Notes under the pieces: generated by a model | The model's input: only the letters and a program-made list of their open reading frames with translations | What the model was told of the DNA's origin: nothing | Database searches by the model: none | Assembly (NCBI GenBank): GCA_026417715.1 | Contig: JAOACU010000008.1 | Location: 1 to 22,596 of the forward strand | Length of the DNA stretch: 22,596 nucleotides | Origin: Anaerolineae bacterium | GTDB taxonomy: Bacteria; Chloroflexota; Anaerolineae; UBA4142 | Direction: 5' to 3' | Position numbers and translations under genes: made by a program | Shown here: piece after piece, positions 8,750-16,113 of the stretch | Numbering within the stretch: position 1 is the first letter of the stretch | How the letters are laid out: every line of letters starts with the position of its first letter

Positions 8750-9580
8750 TCATTCGATCAAGCGACTCTTGGGGCGCGGAAGGGTAGAACCTTGTTCCAA
8801 ACGCGGTGGCTCGTGATCAATCGTTGGCGGTTGCAAACTGGTGGGATGTTCTGCCACATACGCCTGCAACAACTCGGAAAAAGTAACCAACGATTCTCCT
8901 GGACCGCGTTTGGCTAGACTTTCGATCACTTCGGTCACCAACGCGCGGCGCATCGCTTCGGGATGAAAAGCGGTAGTGGCGAGAATATTCTCGCGTCGCT
9001 GGGCAATCTGGGTGTAACGTTCGCGCAAATCTGCTGGTATCTCGACTCCCAAAATGCGCGGTTTTCCTGCCGGCATAATTCCTAACGGTTGCATCTCCTT
9101 TTGCACTTGTTGATCAATCTCTTCTTCCACTTGCGCTCTTACTTCGGCGCGATTCAACTCGGTGGCTGTGTATTGATTGATAACCCTCTGCGCTACCCAA
9201 TAGTAGTATGTCTCGGCGATACTTGGATAAATCTCTGGTGACAATTTCACCAAAAAGCGCGCGGTCGCTGGTGCGGCTTCGGGGTCGTAGCGAATCAACG
9301 TATAAAGTCGCAGATTCACCAATAAATTGTCTTGTGTAACCAAGCCCTTGAGTTCAAACTCTTTGGGACGACTACCCGTGTAGATGCGCGGTCCCAATGT
9401 CTCAGTCGCACCACTGTACCGAATCAAACCCCAGCGATTCGGTTTACGCACTCCAGCGTAACGCGTCCAACGATAGATCACCTGAACGTGATCTTCGGGT
9501 ATCCACATCAAGCCCAAAGGTTTGCCCAAGAACAAAATCAAACGCAAAAGCCAAGGATGCTGAACAGGTTGTGCATTCAT
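8750..9580 (-). CDS. Small SPFH/band-7 domain protein
   Basis: 276 residues. A hydrophobic N-terminus (PWLLRLILFLGKPLGLMWI, residues 9-27) may act as a membrane hairpin or peripheral anchor. It is followed by an SPFH-like beta domain: IPEDHVQVIYR, LGPRIYTG, VTQDNLLVNLRLYTLIRYDPEAAPA, then helices with RAEVRAQVEEEIDQQVQKEMQPLG and LGVEIPADLRERYTQIAQRR, the usual end of prohibitin/stomatin-type domains. The C-terminal tail is proline-rich and apparently disordered. SPFH proteins assemble into rings that scaffold membrane microdomains and often hold proteases or signalling proteins. This is the second SPFH protein of the operon, with a different architecture from the first (no clear transmembrane helices, no long coiled coil). 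Two ATGs are possible, 9586 and 9580; the latter is chosen because GAGGA lies 6 nt upstream. Confidence 0.85.
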   Translation of the reverse strand: MNAQPVQHPWLLRLILFLGKPLGLMWIPEDHVQVIYRWTRYAGVRKPNRWGLIRYSGATETLGPRIYTGSRPKEFELKGLVTQDNLLVNLRLYTLIRYDPEAAPATARFLVKLSPEIYPSIAETYYYWVAQRVINQYTATELNRAEVRAQVEEEIDQQVQKEMQPLGIMPAGKPRILGVEIPADLRERYTQIAQRRENILATTAFHPEAMRRALVTEVIESLAKRGPGESLVTFSELLQAYVAEHPTSLQPPTIDHEPPRLEQGSTLPRPKSRLIE

Positions 9581-9597
9581 TGTCATTCCTCGCTGAT

Positions 9598-9624
9598 GTA
9601 GGACAAGTTTGAAACTTGTCCTAC
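9598..9624. repeat. Perfect 27-bp palindrome, dispersed repeat copy 2
   Basis: GTAGGACAAGTTT, one central base, then AAACTTGTCCTAC: a perfect 13-bp inverted repeat. It sits in the 55-bp gap between the STAND/winged-helix gene and the small SPFH gene. The same core occurs at 13841-13860 and, diverged, at 1376-1431. In RNA it would form a strong hairpin without a U-tract, so it may adjust read-through or mRNA stability within the operon. Confidence 0.9.
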
Positions 9625-9635
9625 CTTGAGTTACC

Positions 9636-10994
9636 TCATTCGCTCATTCGGTAACCATCGCTGGTAGATTGAATCAAAACACTGGCGGGTCCCAATTTGG
9701 CTTTGATTTGTTGGATATACTGTTCCAGTCGGCGCAGCGGATGACCATGCACATTCACCGTCGGTTCGCGATGTTCTGCCAAGCGCATAACTTCAATCAG
9801 GTCACTATACGGACACACCTGGGGACGCCGCACAAACAAGTGGCGCAAAATTTCATATTCGACTCGCGTCAGAGTGGTGATCAATTGTCCATAAACACGA
9901 ACGTGCGCGTTCGGCTCGATAAACTCGATAGGTGGTTCACGCCCAGCCATCAAGCCGATCAAACCGCCCACAAAACGTTCCAGCAACGGTGACGTGAATT
10001 CCGCATACGTTCCAAAACGCAGGCGCATCAATCCGCGCCGTTCAAGATGTTGCAAATCGTCAGCCGAGATATTCTTGCGTCTCAAGACATCTTGCAAGCG
10101 ATTCTGTTCCTCGGGTTCAAGACTATTCCAAATTTTCTGACACACCTTTTGAATATCATCGAACTGTAGCATCCGCTCGATCACATCAGCGGCAGTCACA
10201 TCCACACCGCGCTGGGCTACAAAAAAGATTGCGCGCAACAAGCCAGGGTGTCCTCCGCTCAACGCGTACATTCGTTGGGCTTGCGTCGCGGAAATCGTCA
10301 AAGGCGGCTCGTGGCGCGCGGCAAGACGTTGGATCATCGCCAGAGCATCGTCTTCCGAGTATGGCGGCAAGGCAATCGTGTGCCCTGCCGCTGAAAACAG
10401 TTCAAAGAACTTGGTGTACTCGGGCGTGTTCAGACGCAGAGAAGCCAATTGATGTTGGCTGGTGGTAACATACACCAGCACAACTTTGTGATCGTCTCTG
10501 AACGCGCGCAAATCGCTAAAGAGATACGCAGGGGCTTGGCGAAACAAATCGTCGCAATCATCGAGAATCATTACCAAGTGCTTGATGTCTGACTGAACGA
10601 CTTGATCGAACGCGCGCGATAAATATCGCTTGGCTAACAAATCGGGGCGCGTCTCGGCTTCTTTCACCAGCGCACTGATAGTGGGCAACACGGCGGCAAG
10701 CGTACCGCCGGTTTTGGCAATCGCATCACATAGCCGATCCAAAATGGCTAGATACAGATGCTCGGGTGGTCTAAGCGCGCATTCGTGACAATTGACGTAC
10801 ACAACAAGGGTCTGGTGCGCGTGAGGACCAAAATATCGCTCTCGCACTTCTGGACGAATCAAAAAACGCGCCAAATTCGATTTGCCTGTGCCACCTACGC
10901 CGACAATCGAACAGGACTCGCCCATTCGCAGCCAAGACACCAGCGGTTCGAGTACTTCGGTGCGATAGGTGATTGGCATAGCCGTATCAGGCAT
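9636..10994 (-). CDS. STAND-type NTPase with C-terminal OmpR-like winged helix
   Basis: 452 residues. NTPase core: Walker A GVGGTGKSNL (32-41), Walker B LVMILDDCDD (140-149), sensor strand VVLVYVTTSQ (171-180), and a lid containing YALSGGHPGLLRAI (233-246), the GG/P motif common in STAND proteins. A short helix-turn-helix-like segment follows (about 290-335). Residues 365-450 resemble the OmpR/PhoB-type Trans_reg_C domain (TTLTRVEYEILRHLF, recognition-helix region TVNVHGHPLRRLEQYIQQIKAKLG cut here as two parts, wing ending SDGYRM). It could therefore bind DNA or a partner in a nucleotide-dependent way, perhaps at the operon's own leader or promoter (inference). The frame extends to 11033, but ATG 10994 is preferred: GGAGG lies 5 nt upstream. 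That ribosome-binding site lies within the last bases of the upstream gene's region, with a 20-nt gap between the genes. Confidence 0.9.
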   Translation of the reverse strand: MPDTAMPITYRTEVLEPLVSWLRMGESCSIVGVGGTGKSNLARFLIRPEVRERYFGPHAHQTLVVYVNCHECALRPPEHLYLAILDRLCDAIAKTGGTLAAVLPTISALVKEAETRPDLLAKRYLSRAFDQVVQSDIKHLVMILDDCDDLFRQAPAYLFSDLRAFRDDHKVVLVYVTTSQHQLASLRLNTPEYTKFFELFSAAGHTIALPPYSEDDALAMIQRLAARHEPPLTISATQAQRMYALSGGHPGLLRAIFFVAQRGVDVTAADVIERMLQFDDIQKVCQKIWNSLEPEEQNRLQDVLRRKNISADDLQHLERRGLMRLRFGTYAEFTSPLLERFVGGLIGLMAGREPPIEFIEPNAHVRVYGQLITTLTRVEYEILRHLFVRRPQVCPYSDLIEVMRLAEHREPTVNVHGHPLRRLEQYIQQIKAKLGPASVLIQSTSDGYRMSE

Positions 10995-11014
10995 CGTCTC
11001 CTCCCTCTCTCGTT

Positions 11015-12142
11015 CTAGTCCACCCGCCGCCAAATCCCTACGACGCGTCCAATCATTTTGACTTCATCTGCTATACACACGTCAACTTCTATGCCACGCC
11101 TGGCGTACTCACGAACAATGCGTTCACGCTCGCTCTGTTCAACGACGATAATTGGTTTGTGTCCCCGACTCATAGACTGCAAAAACAAATGACCTTCTCT
11201 CTGGGAACACTTTTTGAGTGTGGCTTGGTCATCTTCACCTTGACGCATAATCTGTGCGGCAATGATCGTGTTATCGTCTGGGCTACCTTGCGGTCGAATC
11301 AATACCCAATCGCCATCGAAGATACCGGCATCACGCATACTATCACCTTTGATTTGTAACCCGAACGTCGCACCACGCGCGTGCTCTTCGTCCAAGGAAA
11401 ATTCCCCCAGCAAATTATCTGGATCTATCTGAGTAAAGGGCGTACCATCACCGGTAGGCAATGGCATACCAGCGGCAATTTTAGCGAGAATCGGAATACG
11501 GCGAAAAGATGTAGTGTTGGAGCGAGACGCGGCACGTGGCGGTGCACTGGCATTTCTGTTTTGGGAATGTTGTCCTTGACGAATGGCTTGGCAGGCTTGG
11601 GCAATTTCATTTTCTAATATCTGACGCAATTCTTTAGCCCGCGCGTCGCGTTCATCAATCGAATCTAATGCCTTCTGATACGCTTGAAGGGCTTTACCCC
11701 ACTCTTGCCTGATAAACTCAACTTTGCCACACGCCCAATACGCTAGACACGTACCTACAGCGGAGGAATTACTCGACACACCAACGTGAAGACTGTGAGC
11801 AAAATTGTATGCGCTTTTCTGAAAATACTCTGTGGCAGAATCTAGTTCGGCTCTTCCCAACAGAAACACGCCGTAATGGAACTCGATAGCGGCTTTAGAG
11901 AAAGTCGGATCGCGTCCACGCACATTCTGTCCGCGTGCATCTTTCTGACAGATGTCAAATCCTATTTCGCAATACTGTTCTGCGGCTCCCCAATCTTTGG
12001 ACTGCTGTGCACAGTTAACCGCTTCGACCAGTACGCTATACACCGCTTGCCCGATCCGCTTGTGTTCCTCATCGCGCGTACCGATAAACTGTTTCCAGCG
12101 TTCGATGATTTCATTGGCTAAGGTTGAATGTGGATTAGGCAT
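11015..12142 (-). CDS. TPR-like domain fused to LexA-type S24 autopeptidase domain
   Basis: 375 residues. Residues 30-185 are helical with at least two TPR-like units (FHYGVFLLGRAELDSATEYF; WACGKVEFIRQEWGKALQAY). After a Ser/Arg/Ala-rich linker (190-212), residues 215-375 form a LexA/UmuD-type S24 domain: cleavage-site motif IAAGMP with Ala224-Gly225, catalytic serine S268 in KGDSM, DGDWVLI, and catalytic lysine K310 in ATLKK. All elements of the autolytic dyad are present, so RecA-type or ligand-stimulated self-cleavage is plausible. Unlike LexA or phage repressors there is no N-terminal HTH, so it is unlikely to be a classic repressor. Cleavage would release the TPR part from the S24 part. 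GAGG 7 nt before ATG 12142 supports the start; the SD region overlaps the stop of the preceding gene. Confidence 0.92.
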   Translation of the reverse strand: MPNPHSTLANEIIERWKQFIGTRDEEHKRIGQAVYSVLVEAVNCAQQSKDWGAAEQYCEIGFDICQKDARGQNVRGRDPTFSKAAIEFHYGVFLLGRAELDSATEYFQKSAYNFAHSLHVGVSSNSSAVGTCLAYWACGKVEFIRQEWGKALQAYQKALDSIDERDARAKELRQILENEIAQACQAIRQGQHSQNRNASAPPRAASRSNTTSFRRIPILAKIAAGMPLPTGDGTPFTQIDPDNLLGEFSLDEEHARGATFGLQIKGDSMRDAGIFDGDWVLIRPQGSPDDNTIIAAQIMRQGEDDQATLKKCSQREGHLFLQSMSRGHKPIIVVEQSERERIVREYARRGIEVDVCIADEVKMIGRVVGIWRRVD

Positions 12143-12151
12143 AACTAAACC

Positions 12152-13795
12152 TCACCTCCCCTCACCAGATTTGTGACGGTTTTCACTCGACTCTGGCAAC
12201 GTTCTATCCGATGTCATTCGTCTCAAGGCGCGTCGCGTTGCTAACTCAGAACGTCCAATCGTCAGCAAGCCCGCCAAGACGCGCATCGTCGTTTCATCGA
12301 ATCCACTCACGCGCATCGTCCCGAGTAAACGCAAGAACGCTTCGGTGCGCGCGGCACTGCGCGCATCCTCAATGCTGCGCGCACGTTCGGCTTCCACCAA
12401 AATCTCGCGCTGCAACCGATCCAGTTCGATTTCCATACGACGCCGCAGTTCTTGCAACTCGACCTGCTCAAGCCGCGCGGCATCAATGTCCACCATTCGT
12501 CGTTCGCGCTCCAATTGGGCTTGGATACGCGCGCGCTCTTCGCGCTCGACGCGCGCCGCTTCGCCTTCGCTAATTGTGAGCAGGCGTTCACGTTCGATTG
12601 CCGCTTCTTTCTCTTTGATGTGCTCATCCTTGACAACCGCCCAACGTTGCCACAGTTTTTGTTCGGTCTCTTTGGGCATTTCGATCTTGTTGATGGCGGC
12701 GGCAATCACTTTGAAGCCCAAAAGTGGATCAGTGATCTGGTTTGCCTCGCTAACGAGTTCGTCACGAATTTTCAAGCGCGTCTGTTCGAAATTATCGAAG
12801 AATTCATGCAAGGTGTGACGCGCAACCACTTGACGTAACGCCGATTCGGAAATCGGTTTGACGGCACTCACAGCATCTTTGGCATCTTCGCTACCCTTAG
12901 GACTCCACACCTTGTCGAGGATCAACTCATCATCGAACGGATAACGCGCGTCACTGTCACGATTTCGTCGCCCCGCGTCCAACTTGCAGAACACTAGACC
13001 TTCGATGATTTCCAACAAACCACCATCTTGGGTAACCAGATAACGCACTTCCAAAGATACTGCCTGAGCCGCCAAGGGCACAATCATATGCGGACGTTCA
13101 AACGGTAACAATTTGTTCAAACCACGTCCAACCACGCGCGAGATTTTGCCACTCTTGTACAAGACAACGGCGTAACCTTCCTCCACGATCAATATCCCAG
13201 GTCCACCGAACTTGGCGAGTTTACCAGCGGCAGGATGATGCATCTTGACCTTGCCTTGACTCACCACCCACGTGGCTTTGTTGATTCCGATTTCCGCGTC
13301 AACGATGTGACGCACCACATCAGGGTCAGGCGGCTTGGTGGGATCATCGTAATCTGCTAGCAACGCGCGCGCAGCAGGTTCGGCACGCCAAAACAACACG
13401 TCCCAATGTGAGGACTTGGCAGAGAAGAAACCCATGAACGTGCTAAAGATCGAAAAGACATAAATCATCGTTCCTGCAATGACGGGTTTTTCCAACGAAG
13501 CAGGCAATAGACCAAGAGGAGGAGTCACATACACTAGTCCGACACTGACTCCTCCCAACACTACAGTCAGCAACATACCTGTCCGAAACCACGTCATTAA
13601 CAATCCACTCAACCAATCATAGAATCGTTGTTGTTGCGTTCGGAGCCAGGAAGCAAACGGTAGATTCTTGTTTACGTCGGGAATATTCTTGACATACCAT
13701 GCGGCAAAAGGAAGCAAAAGCCATAGCCACAATCCTAACGCCATAGCCACTATAAGAATTCCCAGCACAAAGATAAGGCGTTCGCGACGCGACAT
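12152..13795 (-). CDS. Membrane SPFH/band-7 (prohibitin/flotillin-like) protein
   Basis: 547 residues and the first gene of the operon. Three hydrophobic segments are visible at about 7-31, 72-92 and 104-124. A band-7/SPFH domain spans about 198-375 (GPGILIVEEGYAVVLYKSGK, VPLAAQAVSLEVRYLVTQDG, ending FKVIAAAINKIEMPKETEQ). A strongly charged Glu/Arg-rich coiled coil follows (about 383-478), then a short helical region and a polar tail. The layout (membrane anchor, SPFH, coiled coil) fits flotillin/prohibitin-like scaffolds that assemble into large membrane cages. In this operon it could place the STAND, kinase and peptidase partners at the membrane. AGGTGA lies 4-5 nt before ATG 13795. No convincing promoter is seen immediately upstream; transcription probably comes from the promoter at 14063-14091 through the leader. 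Confidence 0.9.
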   Translation of the reverse strand: MSRRERLIFVLGILIVAMALGLWLWLLLPFAAWYVKNIPDVNKNLPFASWLRTQQQRFYDWLSGLLMTWFRTGMLLTVVLGGVSVGLVYVTPPLGLLPASLEKPVIAGTMIYVFSIFSTFMGFFSAKSSHWDVLFWRAEPAARALLADYDDPTKPPDPDVVRHIVDAEIGINKATWVVSQGKVKMHHPAAGKLAKFGGPGILIVEEGYAVVLYKSGKISRVVGRGLNKLLPFERPHMIVPLAAQAVSLEVRYLVTQDGGLLEIIEGLVFCKLDAGRRNRDSDARYPFDDELILDKVWSPKGSEDAKDAVSAVKPISESALRQVVARHTLHEFFDNFEQTRLKIRDELVSEANQITDPLLGFKVIAAAINKIEMPKETEQKLWQRWAVVKDEHIKEKEAAIERERLLTISEGEAARVEREERARIQAQLERERRMVDIDAARLEQVELQELRRRMEIELDRLQREILVEAERARSIEDARSAARTEAFLRLLGTMRVSGFDETTMRVLAGLLTIGRSELATRRALRRMTSDRTLPESSENRHKSGEGR

Positions 13796-13840
13796 AGAGT
13801 CACCTAACTCACGTTACACAGATGCCAGAAAATTCGGCGT

Positions 13841-13860
13841 GACAAGTTCGCAAACTTGTC
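13841..13860. repeat. Palindrome, dispersed repeat copy 3
   Basis: GACAAGTT, four bases, AACTTGTC. The right flank (CTACCTCTGCATC) resembles the right arm of copy 1 at 1376-1431, while the left arm has diverged; an outer GATGC-AGA/TCTGCATC pairing is still visible (about 13821-13873). It lies in the leader between the intrinsic terminator and the start codon of the membrane SPFH gene. Confidence 0.8.
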
Positions 13861-13881
13861 CTACCTCTGCATCAGTCACCC

Positions 13882-13933
13882 AACAAAAACACCTGTCGCC
13901 CGCGCGCCAACTGGACGCGTCAAACGACAGGTG
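13882..13933 (-). terminator. Intrinsic terminator within the operon leader
   Basis: On the minus strand CACCTGTCG (13933-13925) pairs with CGACAGGTG (13898-13890) around a 26-nt GC-rich insert, followed by TTTTTGTT (13889-13882). It ends the short transcript from the promoter at 14063-14091 before the SPFH gene. An alternative pairing, CGTCA (13943-13939) with TGACG in the insert, would disrupt it, as an antiterminator would. Confidence 0.85.
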
Positions 13934-14056
13934 CTCTGACGTACTCACCAGTGAAGCCCGAACTCGAATGTCCACCACGAGCCCGTGCTAATCATCTGTG
14001 ATCTCCAAAGGTGGTTATCTCACAACAACTGTTCCGTACCTCGCCAGACCAATTCC
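13882..14056 (-). ncRNA. Structured leader RNA or free small RNA, family not recognised
   Basis: A transcript of about 175 nt is framed by a good sigma70-type promoter and an intrinsic terminator, with no credible reading frame. Visible pairings on the minus strand are GTAC (about 14039-14036) with GTAC (about 13947-13944), which would close a domain; TGTGA with TCACA enclosing CCA/TGG; and CACG-GGCT-CGTG. Size and free-standing terminator would fit a 6S-like RNA, but I cannot find decisive consensus motifs. Position suggests a cis-acting attenuator of the eight-gene operon instead. I tried tRNA, tmRNA, SRP RNA and several riboswitch consensuses by eye without a match. The remainder of the 332-bp gap between genes holds the palindrome at 13841-13860 and the promoter and terminators listed. 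Confidence 0.6.
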
Positions 14057-14062
14057 ATTTTT

Positions 14063-14091
14063 AGTATAACACGCTGTTTGCAAAATTGCAA
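14063..14091 (-). promoter_or_regulatory. Sigma70-type promoter of the leader RNA and eight-gene operon
   Basis: On the minus strand: -35 TTGCAA (14091-14086), 17-bp spacer, -10 TATACT (14068-14063), predicted start near 14056. The -35 box overlaps the T-tract of the preceding phnE terminator. It is the only good promoter seen for the operon. Confidence 0.8.
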
Positions 14092-14122
14092 AAAATTGCC
14101 GCGCGGTCTACCCGCGCGGCAA
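14090..14122 (-). terminator. Intrinsic terminator of the phosphonate-type ABC operon
   Basis: TTGCCGCGCGG (14122-14112), five-base loop, perfectly complementary CCGCGCGGCAA (14106-14096), then six T on the minus strand (14095-14090). It starts 5 nt after the phnE-like stop codon. An 11-bp GC-rich stem with U-tract is a textbook terminator. Confidence 0.95.
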
Positions 14123-14127
14123 TTCCA

Positions 14128-16086
14128 TCACACCAACCGTTCGCGTATCTTGGCACTGGCAAAATCCATCAGCGCAACGACGAGTACAATCATTGCGACG
14201 ACAGTGCCGGCTTTGTGATATTGCAACATACTGAAATACGTGTTCAAGAGCAAACCCACACCACCGCCACCGGCAAAACCGACAATCGTCGCGATGCGAA
14301 CATTGATGTCCCACTGGTAAATCAAGTATGAAATGAACGGCGGGATGATCTGCGGTAGAATCGCATACACGATTTGTTGCACGCGCGTTGCCCCCGTCGC
14401 CGCAATTGCTTCCAGTGGACCAGGATCAATGTTCTCGATTGCCTCCGAGAAGAGTTTGCCGATGAGAGCAAATGTAGTGATTGCCAACGCGAGCATACCC
14501 GCAAAGGGACCAATGCCTACCCAGAACACAAAGATTGCCACATACAACAACGCTTCGATCGAGCGCAAGATGTTGAACATACTGCGTGCCAAGTAGTACA
14601 CGACGAGCGAGAATGGATTACCCCCCATCAAATTGCGCGCGGCAAGAAAACTAAAGGGCACTGCCACCAACCCACCGAGCGTCGTTGCCATCAATGCTTG
14701 AAAGACCGTAATGAGCATTTGCTTCCACACCGTGTCGAGTACATCGGGATTGAGATCAATTTCCACAAAGTCACGCAGCACTTTGACAAAAGTGGGGGCT
14801 GGTTCAAACAACTTGCGCAAATCTATCTGTGCCAAGTGCCAGCAAAAAGCGAACAACGCCAAACCCAACGCTAGATACGCCAGCGCGCGCAGTGACGTAT
14901 AAAACGGCTTGGGGGCTTGCAGCGATACCTTTTCTTCTCCTGCCAAAATCCGCGCGCGCCACTTGGCACTGATGTAATCTACCAAGATGATGACGACTGC
15001 CACTGCCCACAACGCCGCCGCGTACTGCTCGTACGCGCCTTTGCGAATCGTCTCCACCACATAAAAGCCGATGCCGCCACCTGCAACAAAACCAACGACG
15101 GTTGCCATACGCATATTGATATCCCAACGCAACAGCGTGTAGGCAAGAAACGGCGGAACGATTTGCGGAATCACGGCGTAGCGAATCACCTGTAACAAAT
15201 TCGCGCCCGTGGCTGTAATCGCTTCGATGGGACCGGGATCAATGTGTTCGACTTCTTCCGAATACAACTTGCCGAGTGCGGCAATCGAGTGAATCGTCAA
15301 GGCAAGCGTACCCGCAAACGATCCCAAGCCAATCCACACGACGATGAGGATGCCCCAAATCAGTGTATCCACTGAACGGACGACGTTCAAAAAAGTCCGC
15401 ATCACATAGTAGATGACGATGCCTCCAGGCACGCGCGCCATAATGTTATGCGCCGCCAAGAAACTCAGTGGCACTGCAAAGATGATAGCAAAAAGAGTCG
15501 CCATCAAACCAATCGCAATCGTCTCGAACAGTTTGCCAAAGATCGGCGTGGGGACTCGCTCGCCTTTTTGCGCCCAACCCAAGTGCACCATCCAATCTGG
15601 CGCTGGGCGCGGCACCAACTTACCAATGAGATCACCAAAATTTTCGCTGGGTTGCCATACACCACTCTCATCGGTGAACAAATCAGGATACACGAGCGCG
15701 TGGAAAACTACTTGGACGTCTTTAAAGCGCGTCACCAACCGATCTACGTTGATATCCGTCACCTGCCAGCCAATCAGGTAGATGACGAGAATCGGTAATA
15801 GCCAACCCCAACGCGTGAAGGGTGTCTGCTTGCGCGCCAAGCGGTACGCGTCAACAACGTTCCACAGCCAAAAGAGCACGAGCAACGCCCACAACCATAA
15901 CGCCAGCGCGCCCATCTTGAAATTCGATAGTGCCCAATGGATCAAATACGCCAACACAAGCACGATTGACAAGATGCCTACACCACGCGCGCGCTGACGT
16001 AGATAGAATTGACCCGCACCGGGGATGAAAAGTGAGAGCACGCTTGCCACGAACGCGTTCTGAGGACGAGTGGGGAGTAGGTTCAT
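14128..16086 (-). CDS. phnE: Tandem-fused PhnE-type ABC permease
   Basis: 652 residues, about twice the length of a normal PhnE. Two homologous permease halves are visible: half 1 about 185-380 with the EAA-type loop at 286-312 (IEAITATGANLLQVIRYAVI), half 2 about 450-650 with the loop at 558-583 (LEAIAATGATRVQQIVYAIL). Each half also repeats ENIDPGP/EHIDPGP and QWDIN/RWDIN motifs. So one chain supplies both membrane subunits. An additional N-terminal hydrophobic domain (residues 1-110) starts with a LSLFIPGAGQFYLRQRARG motif typical of small TM-domain proteins and is not part of PhnE. It is the last gene of the phnD-phnC-phnE order, 80 nt after phnC, with a clear terminator directly behind. 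AGG precedes ATG 16086. The substrate may be phosphonate, phosphite or a related oxyanion; no C-P lyase gene is in the window. Confidence 0.93.
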   Translation of the reverse strand: MNLLPTRPQNAFVASVLSLFIPGAGQFYLRQRARGVGILSIVLVLAYLIHWALSNFKMGALALWLWALLVLFWLWNVVDAYRLARKQTPFTRWGWLLPILVIYLIGWQVTDINVDRLVTRFKDVQVVFHALVYPDLFTDESGVWQPSENFGDLIGKLVPRPAPDWMVHLGWAQKGERVPTPIFGKLFETIAIGLMATLFAIIFAVPLSFLAAHNIMARVPGGIVIYYVMRTFLNVVRSVDTLIWGILIVVWIGLGSFAGTLALTIHSIAALGKLYSEEVEHIDPGPIEAITATGANLLQVIRYAVIPQIVPPFLAYTLLRWDINMRMATVVGFVAGGGIGFYVVETIRKGAYEQYAAALWAVAVVIILVDYISAKWRARILAGEEKVSLQAPKPFYTSLRALAYLALGLALFAFCWHLAQIDLRKLFEPAPTFVKVLRDFVEIDLNPDVLDTVWKQMLITVFQALMATTLGGLVAVPFSFLAARNLMGGNPFSLVVYYLARSMFNILRSIEALLYVAIFVFWVGIGPFAGMLALAITTFALIGKLFSEAIENIDPGPLEAIAATGATRVQQIVYAILPQIIPPFISYLIYQWDINVRIATIVGFAGGGGVGLLLNTYFSMLQYHKAGTVVAMIVLVVALMDFASAKIRERLV

Positions 16087-16113
16087 AGTGCCTTTGGATT
16101 TGATTTCAAATCT

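Noticed and set aside
10995..11033. Upstream start at 11033 for the STAND-winged-helix gene
   Set aside because: The extra residues (AAGGLEREREET) are encoded by the SD region of the real start and overlap the preceding gene.
12345..12818. Ser/Arg-rich plus-strand frames of up to 157 residues
   Set aside because: They mirror the Glu/Arg-rich coiled coil of the membrane SPFH protein, whose biased codons keep the other frames open.
13921..14056. tRNA or tmRNA in the operon leader (TTCGAGTTC looks like a T-arm)
   Set aside because: No acceptor stem, D-arm or anticodon arm can be built around it on either strand, and no CCA-type end is positioned correctly.
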